Assembly (NCBI GenBank): GCA_038217425.1
Contig: JBBQPM010000041.1
Coordinates: 1-42,766 of the forward strand
Direction of reading: 5' to 3'
DNA from: JAIEPT01 sp038217425
Lineage (GTDB): Bacteria; Planctomycetota; Planctomycetia; Gemmatales; Gemmataceae
DNA: 42,766 bases
Each line of letters begins with the position of its first letter. Position 1 is the first letter of the stretch. The position numbers and the translations under genes are program-made. Positions 27,181-35,698 of this stretch are shown piece after piece. A model generated the notes under the pieces. It saw only the letters and a list, made by a program, of their open reading frames with translations. It had not been told where the DNA came from and did not search any database.

Positions 27181-28209
27181 TTACTTCGCTTCCTTCACGA
27201 GTTTCTCCACGGCCTGCTCGAGCGCTTCGCCGCGAATGTTCTTGTAGCGGATGATTCCCTGGGCGTCGATCACGTACATCGTCGGGAAGAAGCGAATGTT
27301 CCACTCGCTGAGCACGCCTCCTTCTCTGCCGTTCCACCAATGAACCCAAGGCATCGGCTTTTTCTCGAGAAAGTCCGTGACCGTCTCCTTCTTGGCGTCG
27401 GCACTGACGCTGATGAGGACGAACGGTTGGCCTTCGAGCTTGGCGACCATCTCGCGTTCGTGCGGAATCATGGCGATGCACGGGCCGCACCAGGTCGCCC
27501 AGAAATCGAGCACGACGACCTTCCCCTTGTGATCGCTGAGCTTCACCTTCTTGCCTTCGAGATCCTGATTTACAATCTCCGGCGCCTTGGCGCCGACGTA
27601 GAGATTCTCGACTTCGAAGAGGTATCGCTTGGCTGCTGCCCCGACCGTGGACTTACCCAAGGGCTGATCGCCGTGATCGGCGATGACGGCCTTGAATTGC
27701 TTCAGGATCTCGGCCCGCGACTTGGGATCGCTGGGGTTGTTTTTTTCGTGCTGGCTGTAGTTGACGAGCGTCAAGGCGTACGCGCCGAGGGCCTTGGTCT
27801 CAGCGCTGGGATGTTTGCGGGCGACGGCGGCGAGGAAATTCTTGGAGCCTTCGCTGGGCCGTTGCGCGAGGGCGAGGCAAAGTCCGCCGACCTTGGGATT
27901 TTCCAGATGGTTCTCGATGAGCTGATCGGAGACGACGGCGAGCGTCGTCTGCATGCCTCCCAGGCAAAACGCGAGCATCTGGAAAGAGACTTCGTCCTTG
28001 GGATTTTCCTTCACCAATTTTAAGAGCCGTTCGACGTACCGAGTCGTGGGGACGCGAACCTTGGCCTTGAACGCTTCGGCCTGAGCCTGTCGGAACTCGG
28101 CGACGATTTCCTTGAACTGTTCCTCGCGGGTCGGTTCGTCTTTCTTTTCCTGGGCGGCGAGCGGAAGGGCACCTCCCAGCAGCAGGAAGGAGAGGAGTAC
28201 GGGTCGCAT
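27181..28209 (-). CDS. Exported TlpA-like thioredoxin-domain protein
   Basis: The 342-residue protein has a signal peptide (MRPVLLSFLLLGGALPLAAQ), a helical N-terminal region (about 25-200) and a TlpA/ResA-like thioredoxin domain from about 205. The domain shows APEIVNQDLEGKKVKLSD, active-site WCGPC (Cys241 and Cys244) and a cis-proline segment FFPTMYVID. It probably acts as an envelope disulfide reductase. Its signal peptide closely resembles that of the next upstream gene. It lies 88 bases downstream of that gene and seven bases upstream of galT. Confidence 0.92.
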   Translation of the reverse strand: MRPVLLSFLLLGGALPLAAQEKKDEPTREEQFKEIVAEFRQAQAEAFKAKVRVPTTRYVERLLKLVKENPKDEVSFQMLAFCLGGMQTTLAVVSDQLIENHLENPKVGGLCLALAQRPSEGSKNFLAAVARKHPSAETKALGAYALTLVNYSQHEKNNPSDPKSRAEILKQFKAVIADHGDQPLGKSTVGAAAKRYLFEVENLYVGAKAPEIVNQDLEGKKVKLSDHKGKVVVLDFWATWCGPCIAMIPHEREMVAKLEGQPFVLISVSADAKKETVTDFLEKKPMPWVHWWNGREGGVLSEWNIRFFPTMYVIDAQGIIRYKNIRGEALEQAVEKLVKEAK

Positions 28210-28297
28210 AAGCGGGTCCTTTGGCAGGAGAGGAGGAGAGGTTACGGATAAATGGCAGACTGCGAATTTTCTATCGCGCCGCCGAGCGGCTGCGATC

Positions 28298-29263
28298 TCA
28301 ATTTTCGAAGACTGATTTTTGCCCTTGGAGCAGCTTCTTCAGCCAGATCGACTGATCGTTGAGACCGGCTTCCCATCGGTCGTAGGCGGCCTGCGATTGA
28401 AACTGCTTCTCAGTCAAAATCGATTCGGTCCAAAGCCGGGAATGGGGATTGCGAGCGAATACCTTGAGCTTGTACTGAATCCAATCTCCTTCTTCGGCCT
28501 TTTCGATCGCGGTGTCGTTGACCGAAGTTTGGAAATGAAAACGCCCGCCCGCTTGTCGACCGTTCACGGAGGGGACGGAGTAATAGTCGACCTTGCGCTG
28601 GGCGGGCGTGTACTCGAAAACGCCTCGGCGAACGTCGAACTTCCCTTCGTCTTTCTCCGGCTTGTAACTCGTATTGACGTTCGCGACATTGCCGACCTTA
28701 TCGACGACCTGGCTATCTCCCAGGTCCGTTTCGCGCCATCCCATCGGAAAGAGATTTTCCTTCGGTTGTCTGGCTTGTTCGACAATCTGGTTTTGGAATT
28801 CAGTTCGCTCGCTGTAGGACAAAACCTTACTCAGAAATTCGAGGTACGCTTTCTTTCCCTTATGGACCTTTTCCGGTTCCGGGGGCCTGTCGTCCGCGAC
28901 CTCGAAGGGGGCAAGCTTCGCCAGGACTTCCTTGGTGACGCCCTTGTCTTGGAGATTCTTGCGACGTGTTGGGGTTAGATAAAATGTTTCCTTGAGGTAT
29001 TGGTGGAGGAACTGAACCTTCCCCACTCCGAACGAATGCGAAGCGAGGTACGCGATGCGCAGGGGGGTTCCGGGCGCCAAAGGGCGATCCCACAACTTTT
29101 TGCCGAAGTCGCTCTCTTTAAGCGACGCGATCGGGAAATCGAGCGGCACGTTCTGCACGAAAATATCGTCGAGGATCTTGATTTGCGGAACTTCATCTTT
29201 TCTCTGGGCAGCGAGAGGGAGGGCGGAACTCAGGAAGAACGAAAGCGAAAGAGCGAGTCGCAT
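28298..29263 (-). CDS. Exported paralog of the C-terminal domain of the DUF4175-like protein
   Basis: With the ATG at 29263 the protein has 321 residues. A signal peptide (ending LPLAAQ at 20) is followed by a domain that aligns along its length with the last 300 residues of the membrane protein at 30616-32844. In the first 62 aligned positions, starting at FVQNVPL, 46 are identical by eye. The shared region also includes FGVGKVQF, KKAYLEFLSKVL-like, MGWRETDLG, FDVRRGVFEYTP and a closing YDRWEAGLN/WLKKLL segment. So it is a duplicated domain given its own export signal. Function unknown; it may compete with or complement the parent protein. It is 33 bases downstream of the PilT-type gene. Confidence 0.85.
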   Translation of the reverse strand: MRLALSLSFFLSSALPLAAQRKDEVPQIKILDDIFVQNVPLDFPIASLKESDFGKKLWDRPLAPGTPLRIAYLASHSFGVGKVQFLHQYLKETFYLTPTRRKNLQDKGVTKEVLAKLAPFEVADDRPPEPEKVHKGKKAYLEFLSKVLSYSERTEFQNQIVEQARQPKENLFPMGWRETDLGDSQVVDKVGNVANVNTSYKPEKDEGKFDVRRGVFEYTPAQRKVDYYSVPSVNGRQAGGRFHFQTSVNDTAIEKAEEGDWIQYKLKVFARNPHSRLWTESILTEKQFQSQAAYDRWEAGLNDQSIWLKKLLQGQKSVFEN

Positions 29264-29296
29264 AGCTCGGATCCTCTGGCGAGAGAGCAACGGAGG

Positions 29297-30451
29297 TTAC
29301 AAGATACCGGGAGCGGAAACCTTGATGCCCTTGAGCATCATTTTGAGCTGATCGGGATTGGGCGAAACTTCGATGGCGACCGCCGCCTCGACGTCGCCGC
29401 GGGTCACGAGCTGGCGCAGATTTTCGTTGAAATCGACCATGCCTTCCAGATAGCCGATGCGGATGGCGTCGCCCAGTTTGCCGTCTTCGCCCTTGGAGAT
29501 CAGGTTGCGAATGGTCGGATTGACGATCATGATTTCGTTGGTCGGCGTCCGCGAGGCGCCTGGCTTGATGCATTTGATCAGCTTCTGGGCGACGATCGCC
29601 TTGAGATTGTTGACGAGCGCCTGGCGGATGGCGCCGTGCTTTTCGGGGGGGAAGAGATCGAGGATGCGGTTGATGGTGGTGCCGGCGCTGGATGCGTGGA
29701 TCGTGCCGAAAACGAGATGCCCGGTCTCCGCAGCATGGACTGCCGCCTCGAACGTCTCGACGTCGCGCAACTCGCCGACCAGGATGATGTCAGGATCTTG
29801 ACGTACGGCGTCCTTGAGGGCCTTGTGCCAGTTGATGCAATCCAGGCCGATCTCGCGCTGGTTGATGTACGCCTTCTTGTCGGAGAATACAAACTCGATT
29901 GGATCTTCGACCGTGAGGATGTGCAGCGGCTCGCGAGCATTGATGTAGTCGAGCATGGAAGCGATGGTCGTCGATTTACCCGAACCGGTGACCCCCGCGA
30001 GGATGACGAGGCCTTCCGGATAATTGCAGAGTTTCTCGATCGTCGGCGGCAGCCCGAGCTTTTCGAAATTGGGGATATCGCTGTTGACTCGGCGAGCGAC
30101 GAGCGAGAGCCGACTTTTCTGTTTGAAGAGGCTGACGCGGAATCGGCATTCGTCCTGGCCGACGACGTAGGAATAATCGACGCCCCCCTCCTCGTCGAGG
30201 ATCTTGCGCTGCTTGGCGTTGAGCGTGGGCAGCAGCAGTTTCTCCATGTCTTCCTGGGTGAGCGGGCGCATTTCCATGCGCCGGATGTCGCCCTTCAGAC
30301 GCATCATCGGGGGTTGGCCGACCTTGAGATGGAGGTCGGAAGCCTGGTGCTTCATCACCATGCGGAAGAGCTTGTTGCACTCGGGTTCGCGAATGCCGGG
30401 GGGAGCCGCGATCGGCTCGGCAGGAATCGCTGTGGAGGTCGCTTCGGCCAT
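29297..30451 (-). CDS. pilT: PilT/PilU-type ATPase
   Basis: The 384-residue secretion-type ATPase has the PilT pattern: an N-terminal PAS-like domain with ASDLHLKVGQPPMMR, Walker A GVTGSGKST at 153-161, the Asp box TVEDPIEF, Walker B ILVGELRD, and the His box HLVFGTIHASSA. PilT powers type IV pilus retraction as a hexamer. No pilin, PilB, PilC or secretin gene is in the window. It lies between a membrane protein and the secreted duplicate of that protein's C-terminal domain, so it may work with these or simply be co-located. Confidence 0.93.
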   Translation of the reverse strand: MAEATSTAIPAEPIAAPPGIREPECNKLFRMVMKHQASDLHLKVGQPPMMRLKGDIRRMEMRPLTQEDMEKLLLPTLNAKQRKILDEEGGVDYSYVVGQDECRFRVSLFKQKSRLSLVARRVNSDIPNFEKLGLPPTIEKLCNYPEGLVILAGVTGSGKSTTIASMLDYINAREPLHILTVEDPIEFVFSDKKAYINQREIGLDCINWHKALKDAVRQDPDIILVGELRDVETFEAAVHAAETGHLVFGTIHASSAGTTINRILDLFPPEKHGAIRQALVNNLKAIVAQKLIKCIKPGASRTPTNEIMIVNPTIRNLISKGEDGKLGDAIRIGYLEGMVDFNENLRQLVTRGDVEAAVAIEVSPNPDQLKMMLKGIKVSAPGIL

Positions 30452-30526
30452 GGGTCGAGTCTCGGAAAGATAGGAACGCCCGGCCTCATTCTATCGCGCG
30501 GCGCCTCGCCCCGCGATCTCATTTCT

Positions 30527-30605
30527 GAGCCCGCAGCGCGAGCAAGGGGAGCCGAATGTTGAATCGACGAAGAAAAGAATCGGACTTTGCTGGCGCTGCG
30601 GGCTC
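30527..30605. repeat. Inverted repeat GAGCCCGCAGCGC upstream of pilT
   Basis: GAGCCCGCAGCGCGAGCAAG (30527-30546) pairs with CTTTGCTGGCGCTGCGGGCTC (30585-30605) with about two mismatches. It lies in the 164-base gap between the DUF4175-like gene and pilT. Probably another dispersed palindrome family; it could also attenuate read-through into pilT. Confidence 0.75.
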
Positions 30606-30615
30606 CCGGCGCGGG

Positions 30616-32844
30616 TCACTTCTTCTCCGGATCTTCCGTCTCGAAAACGCTCTGCTGACCCTTGAGCAATTTCTTGAGCCAGGCCGATTGCTCGTTCAGG
30701 CCCGCCTCCCAGCGGTCGTAGTCGGCCTGTGACTGCACGGCGATCTCCTTCTGCGGCGACTCGCCGAACGCGATCGAATGCGGATTGCGCGAGTAGGCGC
30801 GGAGCTTGTACTGGATGCGGTCGCCGACCTCGACCTTCTCGATCGCGGTGTCGTTCACGAGCGTCTGAAAATGGTATCTGCCCCCCGCCTGCAGACCGTC
30901 GGGATTGGCGAAGTCGTCCAGCGCGGGGACAGAGTAGTAGTCGATCTTCTGCTTGGTCGGCGTGTACTCGAAAACGCCGCGGCGCACGTCGAATCGCCCC
31001 TCTTTCGCCTGGGGCTTGTAGCTGGTGTTGAAGTCGACCTGTTTGCCGTTCTCGAACGTGAACCGGCGCTCGCCGAGATCGGTCTCGCGCCAGCCCATGG
31101 CGAAGTGATCGCTCTTGGACTGGCGCGCTTGCTCGAGGATGCGGTCCTGAAACTCATCGCGTTCGCCGGCGTCGAGAATCTTGGCGAGGTGCTCGAGGTA
31201 GGCGCGTTTTCCCTTGAAGATCTTCTCGGGCTCCGGGTTTTCATCGTCGACCAGGAACGGCGCGAGCTTGTCGCGGACGGCCTGGGAGACGCCGTTGGTC
31301 TTGAGCGTCTCCATGAGGGCCTTATTGAGGTAGAATTTCTCCTTAAGATACTGATGGTGGAACTGCACCTTCCCCACGCCAAAGGCGTGCTCGGCGAGGT
31401 AGGGGACGCGCAGCGCCTGGCCCGGCGCCAGCGGGCGCGCCTTGAGCTTCTCGCCGAACTCGCTGTCTTGCAGTGAGGCGAGCGGAAATTCCAGCGGCAC
31501 GTTCTGCACGAAGTAATCGGGCTCGATGACGTGAATCGTCGGTTTGCCCTCCCCGAAGACGCTCAGGTTGCCTTCGTAGCCTGGCACGTTCTCCAGGCCC
31601 AGTTCATCGGTGACGTAGACGCGGAATTTGGTCAGTCCGTCGGCCAGGCGGAAGAAGCCGTCGGCAAACTGGATCTTTTGGCCCTCTTCCTCGAGTTGCT
31701 TGATTTTCATCTCGACCGTTTGCCGCAGGACCAGCGGAACCTCGTCGGCCTCGGACTTTTTGGCGCGTTCGGGGCCCAAGAGTTCCAGACGCGCGCTGAC
31801 GATCTTTTTCTGCGCGAAAGCCTGCAGCAGGACGAAGGTGTTCTCGAGCCCGGAAATTTCCTGGGGTTTCTGCCGGCGCGTGTAAAGTTGACCGTCGGGA
31901 TTGAGGCCGACGTAATCCGGCAGGAAATTGACGGCCTGGGCGCGATCGATCATGGGACGTTCGACCATTTCGACGCGCGCGTCTGCCTTGCTTCGACCGT
32001 CGCCGAGATAGCCGCGGTAGGCGACGTCGACCTCGAATTTGCCGAGCTGCGCGCGGTATCGGCGTCTGCCCTGGTCGTCGGTCACGGGGCGATCGTTTTC
32101 GAGCACCGGCACGAGATCGTATTCGTCGGCACTTTTGCCGTCCGGGGCCGCGAAAACTTTGCCCGCTTCGGGAAACTCGCCGTTGCGCGAAGCGACCAGA
32201 AAATCCACGGCGAACTCTTCGTTGCGCGGCTTACGCTCCCGGTCGGCGAGCGGGGTGATGCGAATGTTGCGCGGGATCTCGGCGTCGCCGCGAAAGTGCC
32301 GTTCCACGAGAATCGCGGAGAGTTCGGAGTTCCACAGGAACGGCACGGCGACGACCAGCGCGGTCGCGGCGGCGACGCCCAGACTCCAGAAAAATCGGCG
32401 ATGGTCGGCGACCTCATTGAAGTTCAAGCCGTGCGTCTGCTCCTCGGCTTGTTTCGTGGTCAGGTCGATGAGTTCCTGCGACATGCCGGGCCGATAGACG
32501 CCCGGTTGATGAAACTGCAGCGCCGAGATGAGCCGATTGCGCAGCGCCGGGAAACGCGACTCGACCCACACGGCAAGACGGTCGTCGGTGAGGGCGCGGG
32601 CGAACGGCAGGATGAGCCAAAAATGCAGACCCAGCACGAACGCCGAGATCGTCCCGCAGAGCAGGAACACGCGTAGCAGCACGGGCGTGTCGACAAAGCG
32701 GTCGACAATCCAGTCCAGGAGACAGCCGACGAGGATGACGGCGCAGACGACGGCCGTCAGACGCGCGAGGCCCCAGAGGCAACTGAGCCCGCGTTCGCGC
32801 CAACGTAGCGCGGAGATTTTCGAGGTGATCGATTTCGGCGTCAT
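30616..32844 (-). CDS. DUF4175-like membrane protein of the MoxR/VWA cluster
   Basis: The ATG at 32844 gives 742 residues; the open frame further upstream (a Cys-Val-Leu repeat) is translated CACAGAGGA repeat and is rejected. Two N-terminal membrane helices (about 19-46 and 55-81) are followed by a cytoplasmic segment (TDDRLAVWVESRFPALRNRLISALQF) typical of DUF4175, a third helix (about 151-171) and a long external region. Residues about 435-742 form the domain that is duplicated as a separate exported protein at 28298-29263. Such proteins sit at the end of MoxR/DUF58/VWA clusters and are thought to take part in envelope assembly; no activity is established. Family name is by resemblance. Confidence 0.8.
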   Translation of the reverse strand: MTPKSITSKISALRWRERGLSCLWGLARLTAVVCAVILVGCLLDWIVDRFVDTPVLLRVFLLCGTISAFVLGLHFWLILPFARALTDDRLAVWVESRFPALRNRLISALQFHQPGVYRPGMSQELIDLTTKQAEEQTHGLNFNEVADHRRFFWSLGVAAATALVVAVPFLWNSELSAILVERHFRGDAEIPRNIRITPLADRERKPRNEEFAVDFLVASRNGEFPEAGKVFAAPDGKSADEYDLVPVLENDRPVTDDQGRRRYRAQLGKFEVDVAYRGYLGDGRSKADARVEMVERPMIDRAQAVNFLPDYVGLNPDGQLYTRRQKPQEISGLENTFVLLQAFAQKKIVSARLELLGPERAKKSEADEVPLVLRQTVEMKIKQLEEEGQKIQFADGFFRLADGLTKFRVYVTDELGLENVPGYEGNLSVFGEGKPTIHVIEPDYFVQNVPLEFPLASLQDSEFGEKLKARPLAPGQALRVPYLAEHAFGVGKVQFHHQYLKEKFYLNKALMETLKTNGVSQAVRDKLAPFLVDDENPEPEKIFKGKRAYLEHLAKILDAGERDEFQDRILEQARQSKSDHFAMGWRETDLGERRFTFENGKQVDFNTSYKPQAKEGRFDVRRGVFEYTPTKQKIDYYSVPALDDFANPDGLQAGGRYHFQTLVNDTAIEKVEVGDRIQYKLRAYSRNPHSIAFGESPQKEIAVQSQADYDRWEAGLNEQSAWLKKLLKGQQSVFETEDPEKK

Positions 32845-32889
32845 GGTAGTCGAAGACCCTGGGCAAAAATAAAGACTACAAGTCGAGCT

Positions 32890-32983
32890 ACAGAGAACAC
32901 AGAGGACACAGAGGACACAGAGCAATAAAGACGACTATCGTGAAGTACTGCACAGGTCTTGCCTTTCTCGGCGTCCTCTGTGG
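32890..32983. repeat. CACAGAGGA-type repeat, copy 1
   Basis: A left part with tandem ACACAGAGG units (about 32890-32923) and a right part GTCCTCTGTGGC (about 32969-32980) form a degenerate inverted repeat. It lies in the 177-base gap between two genes of the VWA cluster, directly upstream of the DUF4175-like gene. Related elements are at 35583 and 40454. Confidence 0.65.
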
Positions 32984-33021
32984 CTGATTTCTTGATGAAC
33001 CTAATCACTGTCCGCGGCGGT

Positions 33022-35544
33022 CTAACTCAAGTTGGCGAATTTGCGGCCCACCCACTCGATCGTGAGCAACGATAAAAACAACACCAAGAGCAGCGGATGC
33101 CAAAGCAGCAACTCCGGCCGCTGCACCGACGTCACTGTCTGCACGGCGACGTGCTCCGCCAGCGACGGCAGATCGGTCTCGCGATAAAAACGTCCCCCCG
33201 TCGACTGAGCCAGCGTTCGTAGAACCTTCTCGTTAAGAGCCGATTCCGAGAGCTCGTGGCCCGGCGGCGTCTGCACGCGATACGCCAGGACCGATTTGTC
33301 CTCGTCCTTGAGACGCAACTCGAACGAGCCGCTCTGTTCATTGGTCAGTTGCCCCACGTACTTGCCGGGCTGATTCTTCTTGTCCACCGGATGCAGCACA
33401 ATCGTCGCCGTCACGTTTCCCTTGGGCAGAGACACCACGTCCGCGACGATCTCCTTGAGATCGACCGGCTTGTAGTCCTTGTCCAGAAGCTGGGCGTAGA
33501 CGGGCGTAAGTTCGCCCAAAAGCGCCCGGCCCCCCGCGAGTTCGATCCGCGCTCGCTGCAGCGTATCCCCGGCCAGCGACGCCCCCCCCATCTGATACAG
33601 GATCTGACGCCAAAATCGGCCGAAGTATTTGTTCTCCTTCACCGCCCGCCAGCGCCACGTTTCATCCGTCGCGAAGAACAGGACGTCGCCCCGACTGGGC
33701 CGCTGCATCACCAGAAGCGGCAGCGGATCCTCGCCGAGCTTCGCCTTCGGGTTCACTATCAGCACTTCGGCCTGCGCCTTCAACTTTGTCATCGGGGCGC
33801 TCCAGTAGAACCCAGGCAGCGTCTCCCACGTCTTCTTGTTCTCCTCGATCGTATCCTCCAACATCAGCATCGAACGTCCCTGGCCCAGCATCGTCAAACT
33901 GATCGGATAGCCCAGCGAGGGTTTCTCCATCGACGGCTTCTCCTTGGGAGCCTCGAACTCGATCGGCAGAATCTCCGCGATCGGCGTGTCCGCGTACGTC
34001 GACGGCATGTGCTGCCGACCCGAGATGACGATCAGCCCTCCCTGCTTGTCGATGAACTGCTTGATGAGCTTCATGTTGTCTTTGCCGAGATACGTGCTAC
34101 TCACGTCCCCCAGGATGATGAGGTTGTACTTCGCGTCCCAGAAGTCTTTCTCCTTGGGGAACTTCTCGATGAACTCCGACTTCTGCCCCTTGTTGGCGGC
34201 GGATTTCTTGAAGATATCCGGATCCGCGTTCACGAGGAGAATGGTCGGATCGAAACGCTTGCTGCGTTTGGTGGCTTTGTTCTCGTCTTTTTCCTCTTCG
34301 CCGCGGGTGAGCAGGGAATGCAGAAAGCGATACTCGAAGCGCGGCGCGTGTTCGATGTAGAGCACCTTGATCTGGGCGTCGAGCACGCGCAAGGGAGCGG
34401 GATGCTTCATCTCGTCCTTGAGCGCGGTGGGGCCGTGGGCGATCGAAACTTTGAGATCGCGCGTGTCTTCGCCCTTGGCGACGTCGAACTCGAAGGTGTT
34501 CACGACATCGTCGCCGAGCTTGACGTCGAACTCGCGGACTTCGGTCTTGTCGCCCAGTTTAACGGTGACCGTAATTTTCGAATCCTTCGCAAGGCCGTGG
34601 GCAGCGTAGCGGATGGGGAGCGAAATCTTGTCGCCGGCGAAGATCGTCTCGGGGACGTCGACGTCGTGCAGTTTGAGCGCCACGCCCTGCGTGCTGCCGA
34701 CGCCGTAAATGTGCAGCGGGATGTTCTTTTGGATGCACAGGTCGGCGACCTCTTGCAGATTGCGCCGGCTGGCGTTTTCCTGGCCGTCGGTAACGAGCAC
34801 GATGGCGGCAGGGAGGCTGTCGGTCTTGCGATCGACGATCTCCTTGACGGCGTCGGCAAGCGCCGTCGTGGCGTCGTAGACGGGCGCCGACTCCGCCGAG
34901 TCGGGCTTCTTCTCGGCTCGGCGGTCGGCCAATTCCTTGAGCGACTTCGCCAAGACTTCCGAAGGAATCCGCGCCTTCACATCCTGGGGCCCGGCGCCGC
35001 GCAGGTGGCTGCCGAACAAGTACGGCTGCACGGGGCCCTTCGTCTGCAGATCGTCGAGATACTTGCCGCGGCTCCCCTCGAGCGACGAACGGACCAGTTC
35101 GAGCCGGCTGGCGCTTTTGAAGTCCTTCAGCTCTTTCTCGTAGTTCTTGTCGCCGGGCCTGACGCCCAGGGCCCAGAGCGCGAGTTCCTTGTCTTGATCG
35201 GTTTGGCGCAGGTCGGCGTAGGTCATGCTGTCGCTGACGTCGACGAGGACCGGGATGGGCCGGGGGGTGACGATCTCGAATTGCACGCGCAGCGACGGAC
35301 GGATCAACAGGAACAGGAGCAGGGCCAAGAACAGCATGCGCACGCCTGCCAGGCCGATCCGGCCGACCCAGGAGAATTTGCCCCGTTCGGTGATGTAGAG
35401 GGCGAGCACGCCGGCGGAGAAAATGACGAAGAGGGTGATGCCGAGCCAGACGGGGAAGAGTCCGCGGAAGGCGAGCCCCAGCACGGTGAAGTTTTGGCCC
35501 TTCTCCGAGGCGCCCTCTTGCAGCAGGTTGAGGAGGAAATCCAT
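33022..35544 (-). CDS. Membrane VWA protein with GATase1-like domain
   Basis: The ATG at 35544 gives 840 residues. Two membrane helices (about 28-50 and 61-81) are followed by a VWA domain with MIDAS DVSDS (Asp102, Ser104, Ser106) and the later VTDG segment. Then come beta-rich domains, and a class-I-glutamine-amidotransferase-like region (KVLYIEHAPRFEYRFL, LIILGDVSSTYL, GGLIVISGRQHMP) without an evident catalytic Cys. A C-terminal helix (about 812-832) precedes the stop. This is the usual second VWA protein in planctomycete MoxR clusters. Metal-dependent protein binding through the VWA is likely; partner unknown. Confidence 0.88.
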   Translation of the reverse strand: MDFLLNLLQEGASEKGQNFTVLGLAFRGLFPVWLGITLFVIFSAGVLALYITERGKFSWVGRIGLAGVRMLFLALLLFLLIRPSLRVQFEIVTPRPIPVLVDVSDSMTYADLRQTDQDKELALWALGVRPGDKNYEKELKDFKSASRLELVRSSLEGSRGKYLDDLQTKGPVQPYLFGSHLRGAGPQDVKARIPSEVLAKSLKELADRRAEKKPDSAESAPVYDATTALADAVKEIVDRKTDSLPAAIVLVTDGQENASRRNLQEVADLCIQKNIPLHIYGVGSTQGVALKLHDVDVPETIFAGDKISLPIRYAAHGLAKDSKITVTVKLGDKTEVREFDVKLGDDVVNTFEFDVAKGEDTRDLKVSIAHGPTALKDEMKHPAPLRVLDAQIKVLYIEHAPRFEYRFLHSLLTRGEEEKDENKATKRSKRFDPTILLVNADPDIFKKSAANKGQKSEFIEKFPKEKDFWDAKYNLIILGDVSSTYLGKDNMKLIKQFIDKQGGLIVISGRQHMPSTYADTPIAEILPIEFEAPKEKPSMEKPSLGYPISLTMLGQGRSMLMLEDTIEENKKTWETLPGFYWSAPMTKLKAQAEVLIVNPKAKLGEDPLPLLVMQRPSRGDVLFFATDETWRWRAVKENKYFGRFWRQILYQMGGASLAGDTLQRARIELAGGRALLGELTPVYAQLLDKDYKPVDLKEIVADVVSLPKGNVTATIVLHPVDKKNQPGKYVGQLTNEQSGSFELRLKDEDKSVLAYRVQTPPGHELSESALNEKVLRTLAQSTGGRFYRETDLPSLAEHVAVQTVTSVQRPELLLWHPLLLVLFLSLLTIEWVGRKFANLS

Positions 35545-35582
35545 GAGTGCTTGACCGCCAAAAAAGAAAGCTCGCAAATCTA

Positions 35583-35684
35583 GCCACAGAGGTCACCGAG
35601 AACACCGAGGAATCAATCAGAGCCGATTCGAAAAGTCAGACCGAGGGTTTCCTTTTCTCTGAGTCCTCTGTGCTCTCTATGGCT
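35583..35684. repeat. CACAGAGGA-type repeat, copy 2
   Basis: GCCACAGAGGTCACCGAGAA (from 35583) and TTTCTCTGAGTCCTCTGTGC (from 35655), followed by TCTCTATGGC, form a degenerate inverted repeat in the 154-base gap between the two VWA genes. It shares the CCACAGAG and CCTCTGTG ends with the copies at 32890 and 40454. Confidence 0.65.
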
Positions 35685-35698
35685 CGATTTCCTTGTAT

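Noticed and set aside
32845..32925. N-terminal extension of the DUF4175-like protein with a Cys-Val-Leu repeat
   Set aside because: It is a translation of tandem CACAGAGGA repeats. The ATG at 32844 directly precedes a normal membrane-protein N-terminus.
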